Below are positions 22,953 through 34,186 of a stretch of 64,000 nucleotides of DNA, piece after piece. The notes below the pieces were generated by a model. That model saw nothing but the letters and a program-made list of their open reading frames with translations, did no database searches and was not told the origin of the DNA. Positions within the stretch are counted from its first letter, which is position 1. Each line of letters starts with the position of its first letter. The stretch covers positions 558,001 through 622,000 of the forward strand of contig JARFIW010001320.1 in the NCBI GenBank assembly GCA_036346225.1, written 5' to 3'. Position numbers and translations under genes: made by a program. The stretch is from Platerodrilus igneus. Lineage: Eukaryota > Arthropoda > Insecta > Coleoptera > Lycidae.

Positions 22953-24835
22953 CAGTGTGTCTACTTAAGTTGGCGGCATATGGAAAACTTTTTTATTTTT
23001 AGGTTTAGGAAAATAAGTTACTCTTTATAAAAAGTTCTGCTTGATATGAAACCTAAAATAAAACCTTAAAATTTCAAAATTTATTAGTCATATACGAAGT
23101 TTATCAATAGATGTGAATTTGGTGCAAAAGTACGTTTTTTGACAATTTCGAAAATTGTTATTATGAAATGTTCAAAATCAAAAACCAGGTTCAAATATGC
23201 AAAAATTAATCGATCATATAAATTTTTTTCAAACTTTTCTAAAATAAAAATTTATTTAAGCTAAGATGCACTGGGAAGAACTGTCCATGAAATATAATTT
23301 CTCAGCATTTCGAAAGACTTTTTTTTAATAACAATAGTTCAATAATAATGCAATAGTTTTTGTTACACATACGGATCTTATTATTCCGTCCCTCAAGTAA
23401 CTACCGCTTCAACATATCCGCCTTCTCTGTTAATACAGGTAATCGTTCGATCTCAAAACCATGTCAACACTATTCTAATCATAGTCGGTGTTATACTCTG
23501 AACGGTTTCTTTAATGGTTCGTTCTAAATGGACATCATCTGTGAATGGCCCTTGGAGATACAACTTCTCTTTCAAGTAGCCCCACAAGAAAAAGTCGAGT
23601 GGGGTCAAATCTGGAGAGCGAGGTGGTCAACGAATTTCCGAAAACCGATGCACAACTCTTCCATTAAAACAATTTTCAAGGTATTGTCTTACAAATAACC
23701 TGCTATGGCATGGGGCACCATCCTGCTGAAACCATATCTGTTGACGTTCAAGTAAGGGCAGATCATCAAGAAAATCATATAGTTCTTTTTGTAGAAAGAG
23801 TCTGCATTCAAGGATTCTCGAATAAAGAAAGGTCCAATTATTTCATTTTTAAAAATTCCACACTACACATTAGTTTTGAAAGCATACTGGTTGCGAGTTT
23901 TGATTGTAACATGTGGATTAGTCTCACTCCACCAACAGCAGTTTTGTAAAGAAACTGTTCCATTTGATGAAAATGTTGCTTCATCCGAAAAAAGACTATG
24001 TCTTGCCATAAATGGATTATCTTCCAACTTTTTTTGGATATCACAACAGAATTCGAAGTGTCTATCATGATCTCCCGACCTTAACGTATGAATAAATTGC
24101 GGCTTGTACGGGTGCAATTTGTTCTTTTTCAAAATTTTTAAAACCGTGTCTTTACTTACAGTATTTGGCATCAAAGATGCCCTTTTTTGCAAAGAATGTT
24201 TTGGATGTTCAATTGTTGAGAGCATTACTTCAAGCTCCATTTTATCATTAGTAACCAGTTTTTGACGTTTGTTGGTATATCTATTTTTTACATCTCCAGG
24301 ATTCTTAAATTTCATTAAATAGTTTTCTTACTGTTTCATTGTGAACCCTTTTTTCTGGATGCCGGTTTTTGAAAATGCCGGCAGCTTCACTAAATGCTTT
24401 ATAATTTTCACCCACAATTAACACAATTTCAATTTTTTCTTCCAAACTCAATGTTGCTGGCATTTACAAACTGAAGTCTTGAAGTTTACTGTCAAACAAT
24501 TTTAGTCAGTGTATCCTAGATTAAATGTATTAGAGAAAAGATTGAAAAAGTAAGAAAAAGTTTTTTACGATAGTATAATTGCATATTTTACCGTAGTTTT
24601 TAATTCTAAATAACTTTTTGTAATAACAATTTTCAAAATTCTCAAAAATAAAGGTACTTTACTCTTGTACCAAATTCATATTGATTGATAAATCTCGTAT
24701 ACGACTGATAAATTTAGCTTTTTGAATGTTTTATTTTAGGTTTCATACCAAGCAGAACTTTTTATAAAGAGTAACTTTTTTCCTAAAACTAAAAATAAAA
24801 AAGCTTTCCATATGCTGCCAACTTAAGTAGACACG
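22953..24835 (-). mobile_element. Tc1/mariner-type transposon with long TIRs
   Basis: Inserted at TA (22951-22952 and 24836-24837). The ends are imperfect inverted repeats of roughly 200 bp beginning CAGTGTGTCTACTTAAGTTG on the left and ending in the inverted GTGTCTACTTAAGTTGGC form on the right. The outermost bases differ by a few (CAGTGTGT versus CGTGT). It contains one transposase gene on the minus strand. Confidence 0.88.
23393..24463 (-). pseudogene. Tc1/mariner-type transposase, few frameshifts
   Basis: Starts at ATG 24463 (MPATLSLEEKIEIVLIVGEN), with a helix-turn-helix N-terminus up to RVHNETVRKLFNE. The DDE core follows: LFSDEATFSSNG near 24000 (first catalytic D), NPHVTIKTRNQYAFKTNVWC, FQQDGAPCHS near 23720 (second D), and PPRSPDLTPLDFFLWGYLKE near 23610 (the C-terminal block with the third acidic residue). 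It ends with GGYVEAVVT and a stop at 23393. Frame changes near 24313, 23860 and 23745 break it into pieces of up to 150 codons. The TIRs are still recognisable, so the copy is not very old. Confidence 0.87.
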
Positions 24836-25868
24836 TATATAAATACTAAGTTTTACAAATGATATTATAGATAATCTACATCTAAATGTCAGCTATATTG
24901 ACTATGTATACTTGTATAAGATAGCTAAATAAATGTATATATAGATTTTATATAATTTAATATATGCTACCTACATAATTACTATGTCGTATGGATATAT
25001 AGCATTACATAGTATTAATGAAAACATTATATTTATTTTACATAGTAAATATAATATACAAAAGGTGAGTATTTTTCAATCGCGTTTCAGCATGCCAAGA
25101 AATGAATTTTCATATTTGCACCTCAAAATACGAGGAAATCATGATGAGGATTCTTAATCTCGAATGCTACTATTAGAAATTTTGTTCCATGTAAACAAAG
25201 TGAAGAGAATCATATTTATTAAAACTGAAATCATTTACTACATTTTATTTTTATAAACAGGACTATTTAGGTCGATGTCTGAAAAATCATTAGAGGTAAT
25301 ATAGAAAGTTTTAATGATAATACAATTTTTTCGATCATTATTCAGGCAGTTTCGAGCTAGTCGCAACCATTCACTCACTTCGGTTACAAAACCTTATTCT
25401 TTTATGTTATACTAGCTGCACAAGTCGGCTTCGACGACAACTCTTGCGAAGAAAACATTCTCAAAAGTAAGGTTTCTATCCTTGTGGGTGATAGTTGATA
25501 TAATTGTATACATTTTGCTTTTGGTGCATGCCAAAAAATGTAAATTGTGTTGTGTAAAATTTAGTCCACTATTTTATAGCATCTACATAAAATGTTGTAC
25601 AACAATTACATAAACCATGGTACTTAAAAATTATGTTAAAATTATATAGCATTTACATAATGTGTTTCGCTTTGCTGGGTTATTAATAATGAGCGTTCAT
25701 TTAAGTGAATAAAATACATTTGTCTAATACTGCCAAGACTATATTTATTTTCAATTGACACAAACACAATTGTGGAGTTAAAAAAGCACAATTCAAAATA
25801 ATTTTCAAAGTACTTTTCAAAGTTTGTTACTGTTTAATTATATAAAAACGTAGGTAATATAGGTAGAT

Positions 25869-26061
25869 CATCATCATCATTTTGTTTTCGACCTTACTTA
25901 AGGTCGGTTTGACGCAGCTCTAACTTCTTTTCTATTCTGTGCTAATCTAAAAAGCTCTACATACCCTTCACAACCTAAATTTCTAATAATTTGACTAATA
26001 TAGTTTGGTCTAGGTTTTCCTATATCCTTCTATCTTTTTCCTATCCAGCTGGCTCTACATA
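25869..26061 (-). pseudogene. RTE-like LINE tail, second subfamily (copy 1)
   Basis: Begins with CATCATCATCAT, i.e. the (GAT)n tail of the element strand. It reads backwards through the FRAASN, LFRLAQNR, GCEGY and LGRPR-type block of a LINE C-terminus. It is diverged from the copy at 26385-26610 (frame broken) and stops abruptly at about 26061. Confidence 0.65.
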
Positions 26062-26169
26062 GATATTAGCAACCTGATGGTTGTTAAAGAACTCTAACAT
26101 GTTTACATGATTACCATTTATAAGGAAATGAAATATAACCTGGTTATCCGCTTCAAAAAAAGGAAAAGT

Positions 26170-26363
26170 GTTAAATTATATGTTATGGTAAGGCTTAAGC
26201 AACGAAACGCTACCAACATGCCAGACCGCTAACTAATTGTGAGTTATGTCATGGTGACGTTTATTAAATTATATGTTATGGTAAGACTTAAGCAACGAAA
26301 CGTTACCAACATGCCAGACCGCTAACTAATTGCGAGTTGTCATGGTGACATTTAGTTAACTGA
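26170..26363. repeat. Tandem duplication, unit about 95-100 bp, two copies
   Basis: TTAAATTATATGTTATGGTA starts at about 26171 and again at about 26268. Both units carry AAGCAACGAAACG, ACCAACATGCCAGACCGC and GTCATGGTGAC, with a handful of differences. It has no coding content and lies between the two LINE tails. Confidence 0.9.
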
Positions 26364-26384
26364 TTTTTATTTTTTTTTGTTTTG

Positions 26385-26610
26385 TTTTCAAACTTACTTA
26401 AAGTCGGTTTGACGCAGCTCTAAATTCTTGTCTATTCTGAGCTAGTCTAAAAAGGTCTGCATACCCTTCACAACCTAAATCTCTAATAATTTGACTAATA
26501 TAGCTTTGTCTAGGCCTTCCTACTCTATTTTTATTTGGTAGTCTATAATCTAAGACTTTACTAAATAGTCCCTCATGTCTTAACTGGTGCCCTATCATTC
26601 AATCTCTCCT
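26385..26610 (-). pseudogene. RTE-like LINE tail, second subfamily (copy 2)
   Basis: Open on the minus strand from 26598: MIGHQLRHEGLFSKVLDYRL, then NRVGRPRQSYISQIIRDLGC and LFRLAQNRQEFRAASNRL, stop. This is the same C-terminal architecture as 16014-16223 but clearly a different subfamily. Only the 3' end of the LINE is present, as expected from 5' truncation during target-primed insertion. Confidence 0.75.
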
Positions 26611-26639
26611 GACCTTTAATTGTTTCCACACACAGGGTA

Positions 26640-27430
26640 GATAGGTAATAATAATAGGGGGACAAACTCCAAATATCCCGTTTCGAAACATGTGATTTCT
26701 AAAGTATCTTTTTTATCTAATGTAGTTGAAGTGCTAAAAGAACTCCTAGTGTATTTTCAGAAAATTGCATGATGAAACTTTTTGGAGATTTTTGCTAATT
26801 TGTAAACTGCGACTGGCTTTAAAGTTGATTGGATTTATTGCATCAACATCAGGCCCTCTATTATTATTGAAATCACTAGAATTAGGTTTTAATGTAAAGC
26901 TAACTACAATTACTTTTAAAGAATGTGTAGTTTGTTCCAATAAACTTCTTTGTTTAAGTGTTAACTTTTGAGATGCAGTGTAACCACTTATTGTATCCAA
27001 AGATATTATGGTTGATTTTAGTTTCTCTTCAGATTTAAGAATTAGAGGTTCTGGAAATTTGACTGGTTTGACAATCAATTAAGGAGAAACATTAACATTT
27101 TTACGATTTTTGTAGCAGATACTGAATTTACTATATTTGCACTATCTGTACTTACACAATCAACCTGATATAATATGATTAGTACTTGCATTAGATTCTA
27201 TTGCAGTTTGTTAAACCCTATGATCAAATAAGTCCCTTTCAAATGGATTAATAGCTTCAAAGCGATCACTAACTGAGTACTCTATAATACCTTTCAGCAA
27301 AGTGTTTAAGTCCAAAATAATTTCGTGGTTTGTTACTGGTAAACTATTTGTACATATAATATAATCACACCATACGCCAGAGCTGTAAGTAAGCAATAAT
27401 AAACATGCAACCACATGATATAAAAAATTA
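26640..27430 (-). other. 3' flank of the P-type transposase, unassigned short frames
   Basis: Two minus-strand frames of 80 and 110 codons are present, at 27453-27211 and 27078-26746. The first has a hydrophobic start and then NHEIILDLNTLLKGIIEYSV; the second is serine- and lysine-rich. I recognise neither and cannot tell whether they are extra exons of the transposase or chance frames in AT-rich DNA. Confidence 0.3.
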
Positions 27431-30400
27431 TCAAATATGAGATACAATTGCAATTTTTGTATTTTTCTTTATACCCTTATTCTTATTTGTTCTTAAAGTC
27501 CTATTTGAAAATTTAAGGGCATAAAATATTCTTAATCTTATAAATAATTGTAAAACATATGTAACAGGAAAATCTGAACATTCATGTGCTAATGCAATAT
27601 CTTTCATTTCTTGAAAATAATTAAATGCTACTTGATCACAAATACTACTTGATTCAAATGTCGATACAAATATAGTTTCTAATTTGTAAACATATTGTAA
27701 AAAGTTTTCATGGGGAACGTGGAGAGCTCCAAATGTATTTATACTATTATCGAAAGCTTTAAAGTATGTAAATAATCTATCGGTTGATTGTTGGGGTTGG
27801 TGAGAAAACTGCTTGCAAATTTCACAGTTATGAATTCTTAATGCCTTTTTAATAAGATAGCCACAAACATATATAAAAGCATTTTGAGCTAATAATGACT
27901 CATCTCGATAGTCTGTATCGATAGTAATCAACCGAGGATTGGCTTTTTGTTGGCCATTCACAAAACATTCCATATTTTGATTAAAGTTTGTCAATTTTGT
28001 AATAATTTGATCAAAATCATTAGCACAGTTTGAATTTGTGATGTGAAAATAATTTTGGCAAATAATTTCTTGAAAGCCCGTTCAAATTGTATAGGAGTTG
28101 AATTTCTACAATTTCCACCTTGTTGGCATATACTACCAAAAAAATGTTCCAACGGATCCTGATTTACTCGTCTAGTAATAAGGTATTTAATACCAACTTT
28201 CTTCAATTGCTCCCACAGCTTAATTATTCCACTGATTGTTATGAGCCACGACTTGAAGCACTTAGCCTTAGAAGTAACATTTTTACCATTGTTCTTAAAA
28301 ACTTGTAATTGTTTGATAAAGATGGACAATTCATTTAAAACACTCAACTGAAACTGATCACCTTTGAACACTTTTTGATACACTGTAAATGACCTTTTAG
28401 GAGTTGAATTTAGCATATCAAATAATTTATTAAAGTTTTCAATAACTTTGACCGTAAACATAGCTTCTGCAGGTAGAGCCCCTAAACAAACGTAAGTATT
28501 CATACCGCTTGCAACTGTATGAGATAGAACTTGAACAGCAAGTTTAAGTTTCATCTTTTGAAAATTATTGGGATTGATATGGGAATCGGTTAGCTTTGGT
28601 GCACATCTATTGGGCAAGGTTTTATCTTTATCATAAAATTGTTGTACGTATGACCATGAGGTTTTATTCTCGCCAGACTGCAAAGTGTTTCTTAATAAAT
28701 GGTTGCGTGTTGCTTTTATCAAATGAGGAGTATCAAAAATATATATAATTTTTTTCTCTCCTACATAAAACTCTGGATGGTCAGCAGTCACTCCTAAATT
28801 ATTTGCCAGATTGATAAAATTTGATCCCATATCAGTTACTACTGCTTCGACAATTAATCCAATTTCAGATAACTTTTCAACACATTCTTCTAACACTGTT
28901 TGCAATTGCTCAGCAGGAAAGCTGGAATTTACAAAAAAATACGATACTGATTGTTTCCACTGTGTACACAGTCCTCTGATCATTATTACAGTGGCATTGC
29001 TAGCATGTTCAAACTTTTTTATTCCACTTTGTAGTTCAGTAAACCCAACAATTTCATCCCTTCCAATGTGATAAAAAAGATGTGGTTTTAATGCCATTTC
29101 ATCTATACACAAAATGCAGTGTCTATCCTTTTCTTGCATTTGTTCTACTTTAATTTTTAAAGCTTTAAAAAGAGGCTCATTATAAACACCCGGTTTGTGG
29201 ACTAATTTTTCCGTCATACGTTGTAGAACACGTTTTGATGGGAACACAAAAATGCTTCTTAAATAATTATAAGCTCGTGGACCAAAAAAATATAAAGTCA
29301 AGGCAAATTCTTTATATTGCGTGCTGTATCGTTGCCCATTAGGTTTTTTTCTACAGCTACGAGCTTGAAACTTTACAAAGTCCGCTATTTTCTTAGGTAA
29401 AAACTTATCACATAACTGCTCGAAATCATTTAATGTTGCTGCTTGCTCTTTCACATGCAACATTGTCTGGAAAGAAAGATTCTGTCTCAATCGTCTAATT
29501 TTCTTTTTTAATTTCAATTTACGAGGAGTATGACTACTTAAGACAATTGATGTTTGTGTAGATGTTGTTGGTCTTAAAGGTGATCGAGAGATGGGAAATG
29601 CTGAAGTGGTAACAGTCATATCTACAAATGTATGCATTATTATAATATAAATATCTTTTAGTTTACCTAATTGTGCTGATGTAGAAGGCGCTACATTTTC
29701 CACTGTAGTTAGATGTTCGTTTAAGTCGTATGCAAAACCTTTAGGGGCAAATGGGGCATCAGCTAGGGTTGTGGTGTTATCAATCTTGGGTAAAATAGTA
29801 ACATCTGTAATAATATTTATTTAAAAAAAATTAAATTGCATTTGATATACATTATGCAAAAGAGAGAATACACATTCAATGAAAGCATCATAAGGATATA
29901 GTTAGTATTTTTTTACTTATAAGCAGTCTAACTACATAAATTCTTACTCAGAATGTAACTAAGGGCGCATTATTTGCATACAGAGTTTACATTAAACGGC
30001 TATTGTTTATTACAAACAATGCACAAAAACAACTTCAAGTAGACTACTATGTATTCAGAATGCATACAGTATAATTGCCAAAAAATAGTACCCTAACATC
30101 CCTAGTTTTAACTATAACAATCGAGGCATAATAATAATCCTTTCAATAATATTATATATACCTTTATTTATTTTCTTACCAGGCATGCGAATTTTCTTAG
30201 TAGGCACATTTTCATCTGCAGCAGGCACCAGTTCTCTTTTTATTCCTGCAGATGGTAATTTTTGAATAAACAGAACTGGATATGCTGAGGGTAGCAGTTT
30301 ATTTGCTAGATGGTTTGTGAACATTTTACGGTCAAAGTGTCGAGAACATACCTTGTAGTTATTATACAATGCAGCGGGGGTTTTATCAATTAAATATTTA

Positions 30401-30738
30401 CGATTGCAAGCTTCCATCCATTGTTTTGCTCTAAAACATAACTAATTTATGTATTTGCAAAACGGAAAACTTACATAGTCTTAGCTACATTTAGACAACT
30501 ATAACTAATTATTGAAAAGGAACCCAGGAAGTACTTTGATATTTGGATTCCAAAACACTCTACTTATACCATAGAATAACACTAGCATGCATATTATTAT
30601 TCAATGCCTAATCCATAAAATTTGCAGAATAACTTACCTTTCAAAATCTTTTGGAAATCTGAATAAAATAATGTCTTTTGTAATTGTTCTGCTTGAACAC
30701 TCACGCACTGCACAAAAAGTTCCACCACTTCTATTCAT
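27431..30738 (-). pseudogene. P-type THAP transposase, nearly complete, one clear frameshift
   Basis: THAP9/P-element-like transposase. Exon 1 (30738-30638) starts at an ATG and opens the THAP finger (FCAVRECSSRT, then FRFPKDF). It ends at a GTAAG donor and joins in phase to 30430, where AKQWMEACNRKY and VCSRHFDRKMF complete the C2CH finger. A donor near 30183 and an acceptor near 29807 lead to a linker and the large open segment 29703-27991: LKLKKKIRRLRQNLSF, RSIFVFPSKRVLQRM, CILCIDEMALKPHLFY (RNase H-like core, catalytic D), VVTDMGSNFINLANNLG (second D), KIIYIFDTPHLIKATRNHL, and DPLEHFFGSICQQGGNCRN (the conserved block with the terminal acidic residue). Near 28030 a one-base change shifts into the frame 27994-27431 (FIYVCGYLIKKALRIHNCEI), which ends the protein. 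Apart from that break, all core blocks look intact. Confidence 0.88.
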
Positions 30739-30987
30739 TATACACAGTGTATGAACTTTCAAACAAAAATTTAATAATAATATAAGATTATAATACTAAT
30801 AATATTCAGTCTCTAACAATAAAATATTACTTATTTACAAACACTATAAACATTTAATTATAAATCGCAAAAAGCGAGGTTGAAGCATAAAGCTACAAAG
30901 TAATGGCGGATTTCAAACATGCGCAAAGAAATTTGGTTCTTCTAAATACACCGAGTGTCACTTCTTTGGCGGTGTTATTATTCTATG

Positions 30988-31219
30988 CCAAAATACACAG
31001 GAGCATTAGCCATCTAATGGGTAGTCGTAGAACTATGCTACAAGGTAACTGAGTATTCTATTTCTAATATAAAATAATTCTCGTTAGAGGTTCTAGAGGA
31101 TATGTTCACTTTCAAAGATATTAGAATTTGCTTAAATAAATAGTTTTCCTTGATGTAACTATAATTACCGAAGTAGTATTTAAACTTATTTTATTTTAAT
31201 TTTTGAATGACCTTTTTTT
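30988..31219. other. Unassigned spacer between two P-type elements
   Basis: Runs from the CCAAAAT flank of the large P-type element to the CTTTTTTT flank of the short one. No feature seen. Confidence 0.5.
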
Positions 31220-32122
31220 CATAGATTAGTGAGAAGAAGATAGGAAACGAAGCGACCGAATTTTTTTAGCGGTATCTGTCGTCTCAAATGTTAACTAAAG
31301 CGGTATTACAGAATGACTTGCTTACCGATGGCGTGCTTATTATAATACCTATTTATAACCTAAAATCATAAGTTTTCCTAAAATTTTATTTTGTTTCCGT
31401 TCTTCTTAAAGTGTTTGCGTTTATTCAAGCTCCACTTAATTGAATATTTATTAGAATCAACTTTAATTTAAATGTGAAAATGAGTCGCGGTGCATATTGT
31501 ATTGGTAACTTCTGTTACAATAATAAATTTGAAAATCCAGATATAGCGTTTTTAATTGTCCTAAAGACCGTATGATGTAAGTGGAATCCTTTAAACTTGA
31601 AAAATTATATAATTAAATTTGTACTTTCATTATAGCGCTATGCAATGGATTGAGTTAATGGACAGAAATGACTTGATAATTAATAATAAATATTTGACTG
31701 GTCACTACCAGGTGTGCAGTAAGCATTTCTCCTGGAATCAATTTAAAAAAAACCTACCCTAGAATTATTCTTAAACCAGGAGCTGTGCCATTTAACTACA
31801 ATAATATTACAGAGATTAGAAATCTAATTAGTAGTGAACATAATTATTGTAGAAAGTTATCAACAAATAAAAATATTGTTAATTGATAGTTATAGACTTT
31901 AAATGTGTTTTTGAAAATTACACGAAATTATTAGCAAAAACATTCTTATAACTTTTGCTTGTTTTAAGTTTAAATTTGCCGCAAAATAACCGGTCACTTC
32001 TTTAAACATTTTTTGTAGCGCCCTCTCAACGGGTCAAATGTTAACTTAACATTGTAAAAGCTGGTCGTTTTAATACATAGGTCCCTTATGCACGTTTCCT
32101 ATCTTCTTCTCATTAATCTATG
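31220..32122 (+). mobile_element. Short P-type element with perfect 8-bp target duplication
   Basis: Terminal inverted repeats of 30 bp with one mismatch: CATAGATTAGTGAGAAGAAG at 31220 and the inverted form ending AATCTATG at 32122. They are flanked by CTTTTTTT at 31212-31219 and 32123-32130, a perfect 8-bp duplication. TIR length, CAT start and 8-bp duplication are the P-element signature. At 903 bp it is an internally deleted derivative that keeps only a THAP-coding segment. Confidence 0.9.
31480..31880 (+). pseudogene. THAP domain remnant of the short P-type element
   Basis: Exon 1 (31480-31576) starts MSRGAYCIGNFCYNNKFENP, with a C-x4-C pair, and ends at the donor GTAAGTGG. An acceptor at 31634-31635 joins it in phase to AMQWIELMDRND and YQVCSKHFSWNQF, giving the W and C-x2-H of a THAP finger. 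A missing T near 31545 shifts exon 1, and a stop follows near 31760. No transposase core is present. If it were intact it would be a DNA-binding domain without catalytic activity. Confidence 0.75.
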
Positions 32123-32334
32123 CTTTTTTTATTAATGGCCTGATTTTCAGAAGTTATTATTGGGTGGGCGTGTGTAATATTCTTTCTGTGCGGAGGAGAG
32201 GTGTTAATTCCAATGGGTAAAAATGCGGAGAATAAATTAAAAGAAGATAGGAGTTTGCCTTTAACTTTTTTTGGTCTGTAAATTAATAGACCATTTGTTT
32301 AGCAATTTATCATCATATTGCGGTTTGCTGCCTC

Positions 32335-33474
32335 TAACCTCATTATCATTCGACCAATAATTATAACTTGTAAAAAAAGGGTTGTATTTTAGGATTTTGT
32401 GTTAAATAATAGACATTTTTTATTTTCCAAAAATTTATTCTTACTTATTATCCAACATTTCCAAATCCAATTAGTTAGTGCATTAGTAGTTACAACAATT
32501 TTTGTAAATTATTATTAGTTCCAATTCATACAGTAAATATTTAACCCAGCTAAAGTGCAAATCATTTTTGTTTATGAGTTTGGGGCTTTTTATTAACCTG
32601 ACTGATGGCTAAGGGATGCTCTGATATATGAATAGTAATGTTGTATCATTGATTGAAACGTAATTTTTTAATATTGATTAGATAACCTGCTTATTAGTAG
32701 CTACCCATATTCTGTTACTGGTCTAGTGATCACTTTGTAAGATTCTGTTTTAAACAAATCTATGTAATTCTGGTTGTCTACCGCGAAATTCATATTACTT
32801 AACACTTTGCTGCTCCTAGTGTTGGTTTGGTTTTATTGACTTTCTTATAAGATATTGATTTTTTTATACCTCAGATATAACTTATTTTCAGCAATGCAAT
32901 TTTAGCACATTTTGAATAACCCAATCTGATTTTATAGGGACGTACAGTCAAATAACTAAAATATCTAAAAATCATACATTTTCACATAGCATATACATGG
33001 CTTAAGTGCAAAATAGCCTTTCCCTGCAAAACAAATATTACAGGGCAAACAAAAAACGATCAGGAATGGATTTAGCAGCTTGGGTTACATTTTTTTTTGT
33101 TATAAAACTTGATTTATATTATGAAGACAGTAATAAATTGTTTCTTCAAGATATTTTTGTTTTAACACACTCAGTTATGACATATTGCAGCTACACTTAT
33201 TGTGGTATACGCAATTTTGAATGTGGTGAAATGAGTAGTGCACTTTAGACGTGATTTTTATTAAACAATATTTAACTACATGAAAGTATTTACTTTTAAA
33301 ATAATAAAAAGAAATATCGAATAATATTATTAACAAAATGGAATTTCGTCATAAAATGTTTTCACTTCAGTTGGAAGGACTTTTATAAGTTCTTGAAGAT
33401 CATCATATTTTGTCTTACTTATTGGAATACTATTTTTGTAAAGTGGCGGTATGTTGAAAGGAATTCCAGAGTAT
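32335..33474. repeat. Dispersed repeat, copy 2, left part
   Basis: Same orientation as 2255-3415. It ends in CCAGAGTAT at the insertion point of the gypsy element. The corresponding uninterrupted sequence is at about 3410-3425. It holds the C-terminal end of the unrecognised minus-strand coding remnant (PPLYKN to VKTF) and no other gene. The preceding stretch 32123-32334 is only weakly similar to copy 1. Confidence 0.88.
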
Positions 33475-34186
33475 TGTAACAAATGGCTTATCACAATATT
33501 TTTGTATCAAAAGTTTTTAGTATAAATATTTTAGCCAATGTAGCAATTTGAGTTTTGAAATCTTATTTCAACTATTTGCACAATTCAAAACTTACAATAA
33601 ATTTCTCATAAATTATTAATAATAAAATTTGCTAATTATTTCCTAAGAATTTAACTACATTGTTGCAATCATGCATGGCATGGAAGTTGGTCAACCCAAA
33701 CACTCATAATTCAGGATGTGCAGTGTCATAATTGCATCACCTTGTACTTTCCATGAAGAAAACATGATTGAATTTGAGCATCATAGAGGGTGATCCAAAA
33801 GGACCACTCTTGGCAGTAGTTAGTGTACTTTAGTCGCGAGTGGTTGGGCACTGATCAGCTCTCTTGACATGATGTAAGTACTTGCTTGTATTTTTTATTT
33901 AAATGTAACTTTATGTATTATTTCATATGTAACAATGTAATCTTTATACTTCTTTCTTGTGTAACACTTGATATGCCGCTCACATGCTTAGAATATAATA
34001 AATTGGATAAATTTGATTGTTTAGTCATTATTGTGCTGTCTGCTCTGATTTTGATGTATACAATGGCAATAGTAGCATATGCTTTAAGATCCCATGATTA
34101 GGACATTTTATCGTCCCTGGTCTCAGCACGTAGGTCCTCTCGTTCTACGCTACCTCCTTCTTTACCTAAAAAACCCCTACGTTGCA
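33475..34186 (+). repeat. 5' LTR of the two-envelope gypsy element
   Basis: 712 bp, TGTAAC to GTTGCA. AATAAA hexamers occur near 33596 and 34001. The sequence GACATGATGTAAGTAC at 33866-33881 combines an ATG with a consensus splice donor (see separate entry). Confidence 0.95.
33869..33881 (+). promoter_or_regulatory. Start codon overlapping a splice donor in the LTR
   Basis: ATGATGTAAGTAC: an ATG (33869-33871), two more bases, then the donor GTAAGTA (GT at 33874-33875). Unspliced, the ATG is followed by ATG TAA, a two-codon upstream frame that stops at once. Spliced, it supplies the first five bases of a coding exon. The acceptor at 40348-40349 is in phase with it. The same 13 bases are kept in the 3' LTR. 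Use of the site is inferred. Confidence 0.6.

Larger units (their letters stand above)
22887..25679. mobile_element. Possible non-autonomous DNA transposon with CCCAGCAAA ends, holding the mariner
   Basis: CCCAGCAAACAC at 22887 and its inverted counterpart GTTTCGCTTTGCTGGG ending at 25679 face each other. Both are followed inward by similar ACATAAT-rich subterminal sequence. Without the mariner at 22953-24835 the unit would be about 0.9 kb and non-coding. I could not find a matching target duplication, so the identity as one element is tentative. The interval 24838-25679 has no gene. Confidence 0.4.
22316..30987 (-). mobile_element. Large P-type transposon with TIRs, carrying other inserts
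   Basis: The left end (22316, CATAGAATAATAACACC) and the right end (30987, the reverse complement of the same 17 bases) are inverted repeats of about 36 bp that also share AAAGAAGTGACACTC. Both are flanked by CCAAAAT direct repeats (22309-22315 and 30988-30994). P elements start with CAT, have about 31-bp TIRs and make 8-bp duplications, so this fits with one base of slippage. Inside are the THAP transposase (27431-30738), a mariner (22953-24835), an inverted CCCAGCAAA pair, and two LINE tails. The 8.7-kb size is due largely to these inserts. Confidence 0.75.

Noticed and set aside
33886..34101. 71-codon frame in both LTRs with hydrophobic stretches
   Set aside because: It starts at TTG, the first internal ATG is lost in the 3' LTR (FMYYF versus FKYYF), and differences between the copies are not biased to silent sites. 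Probably open by chance.
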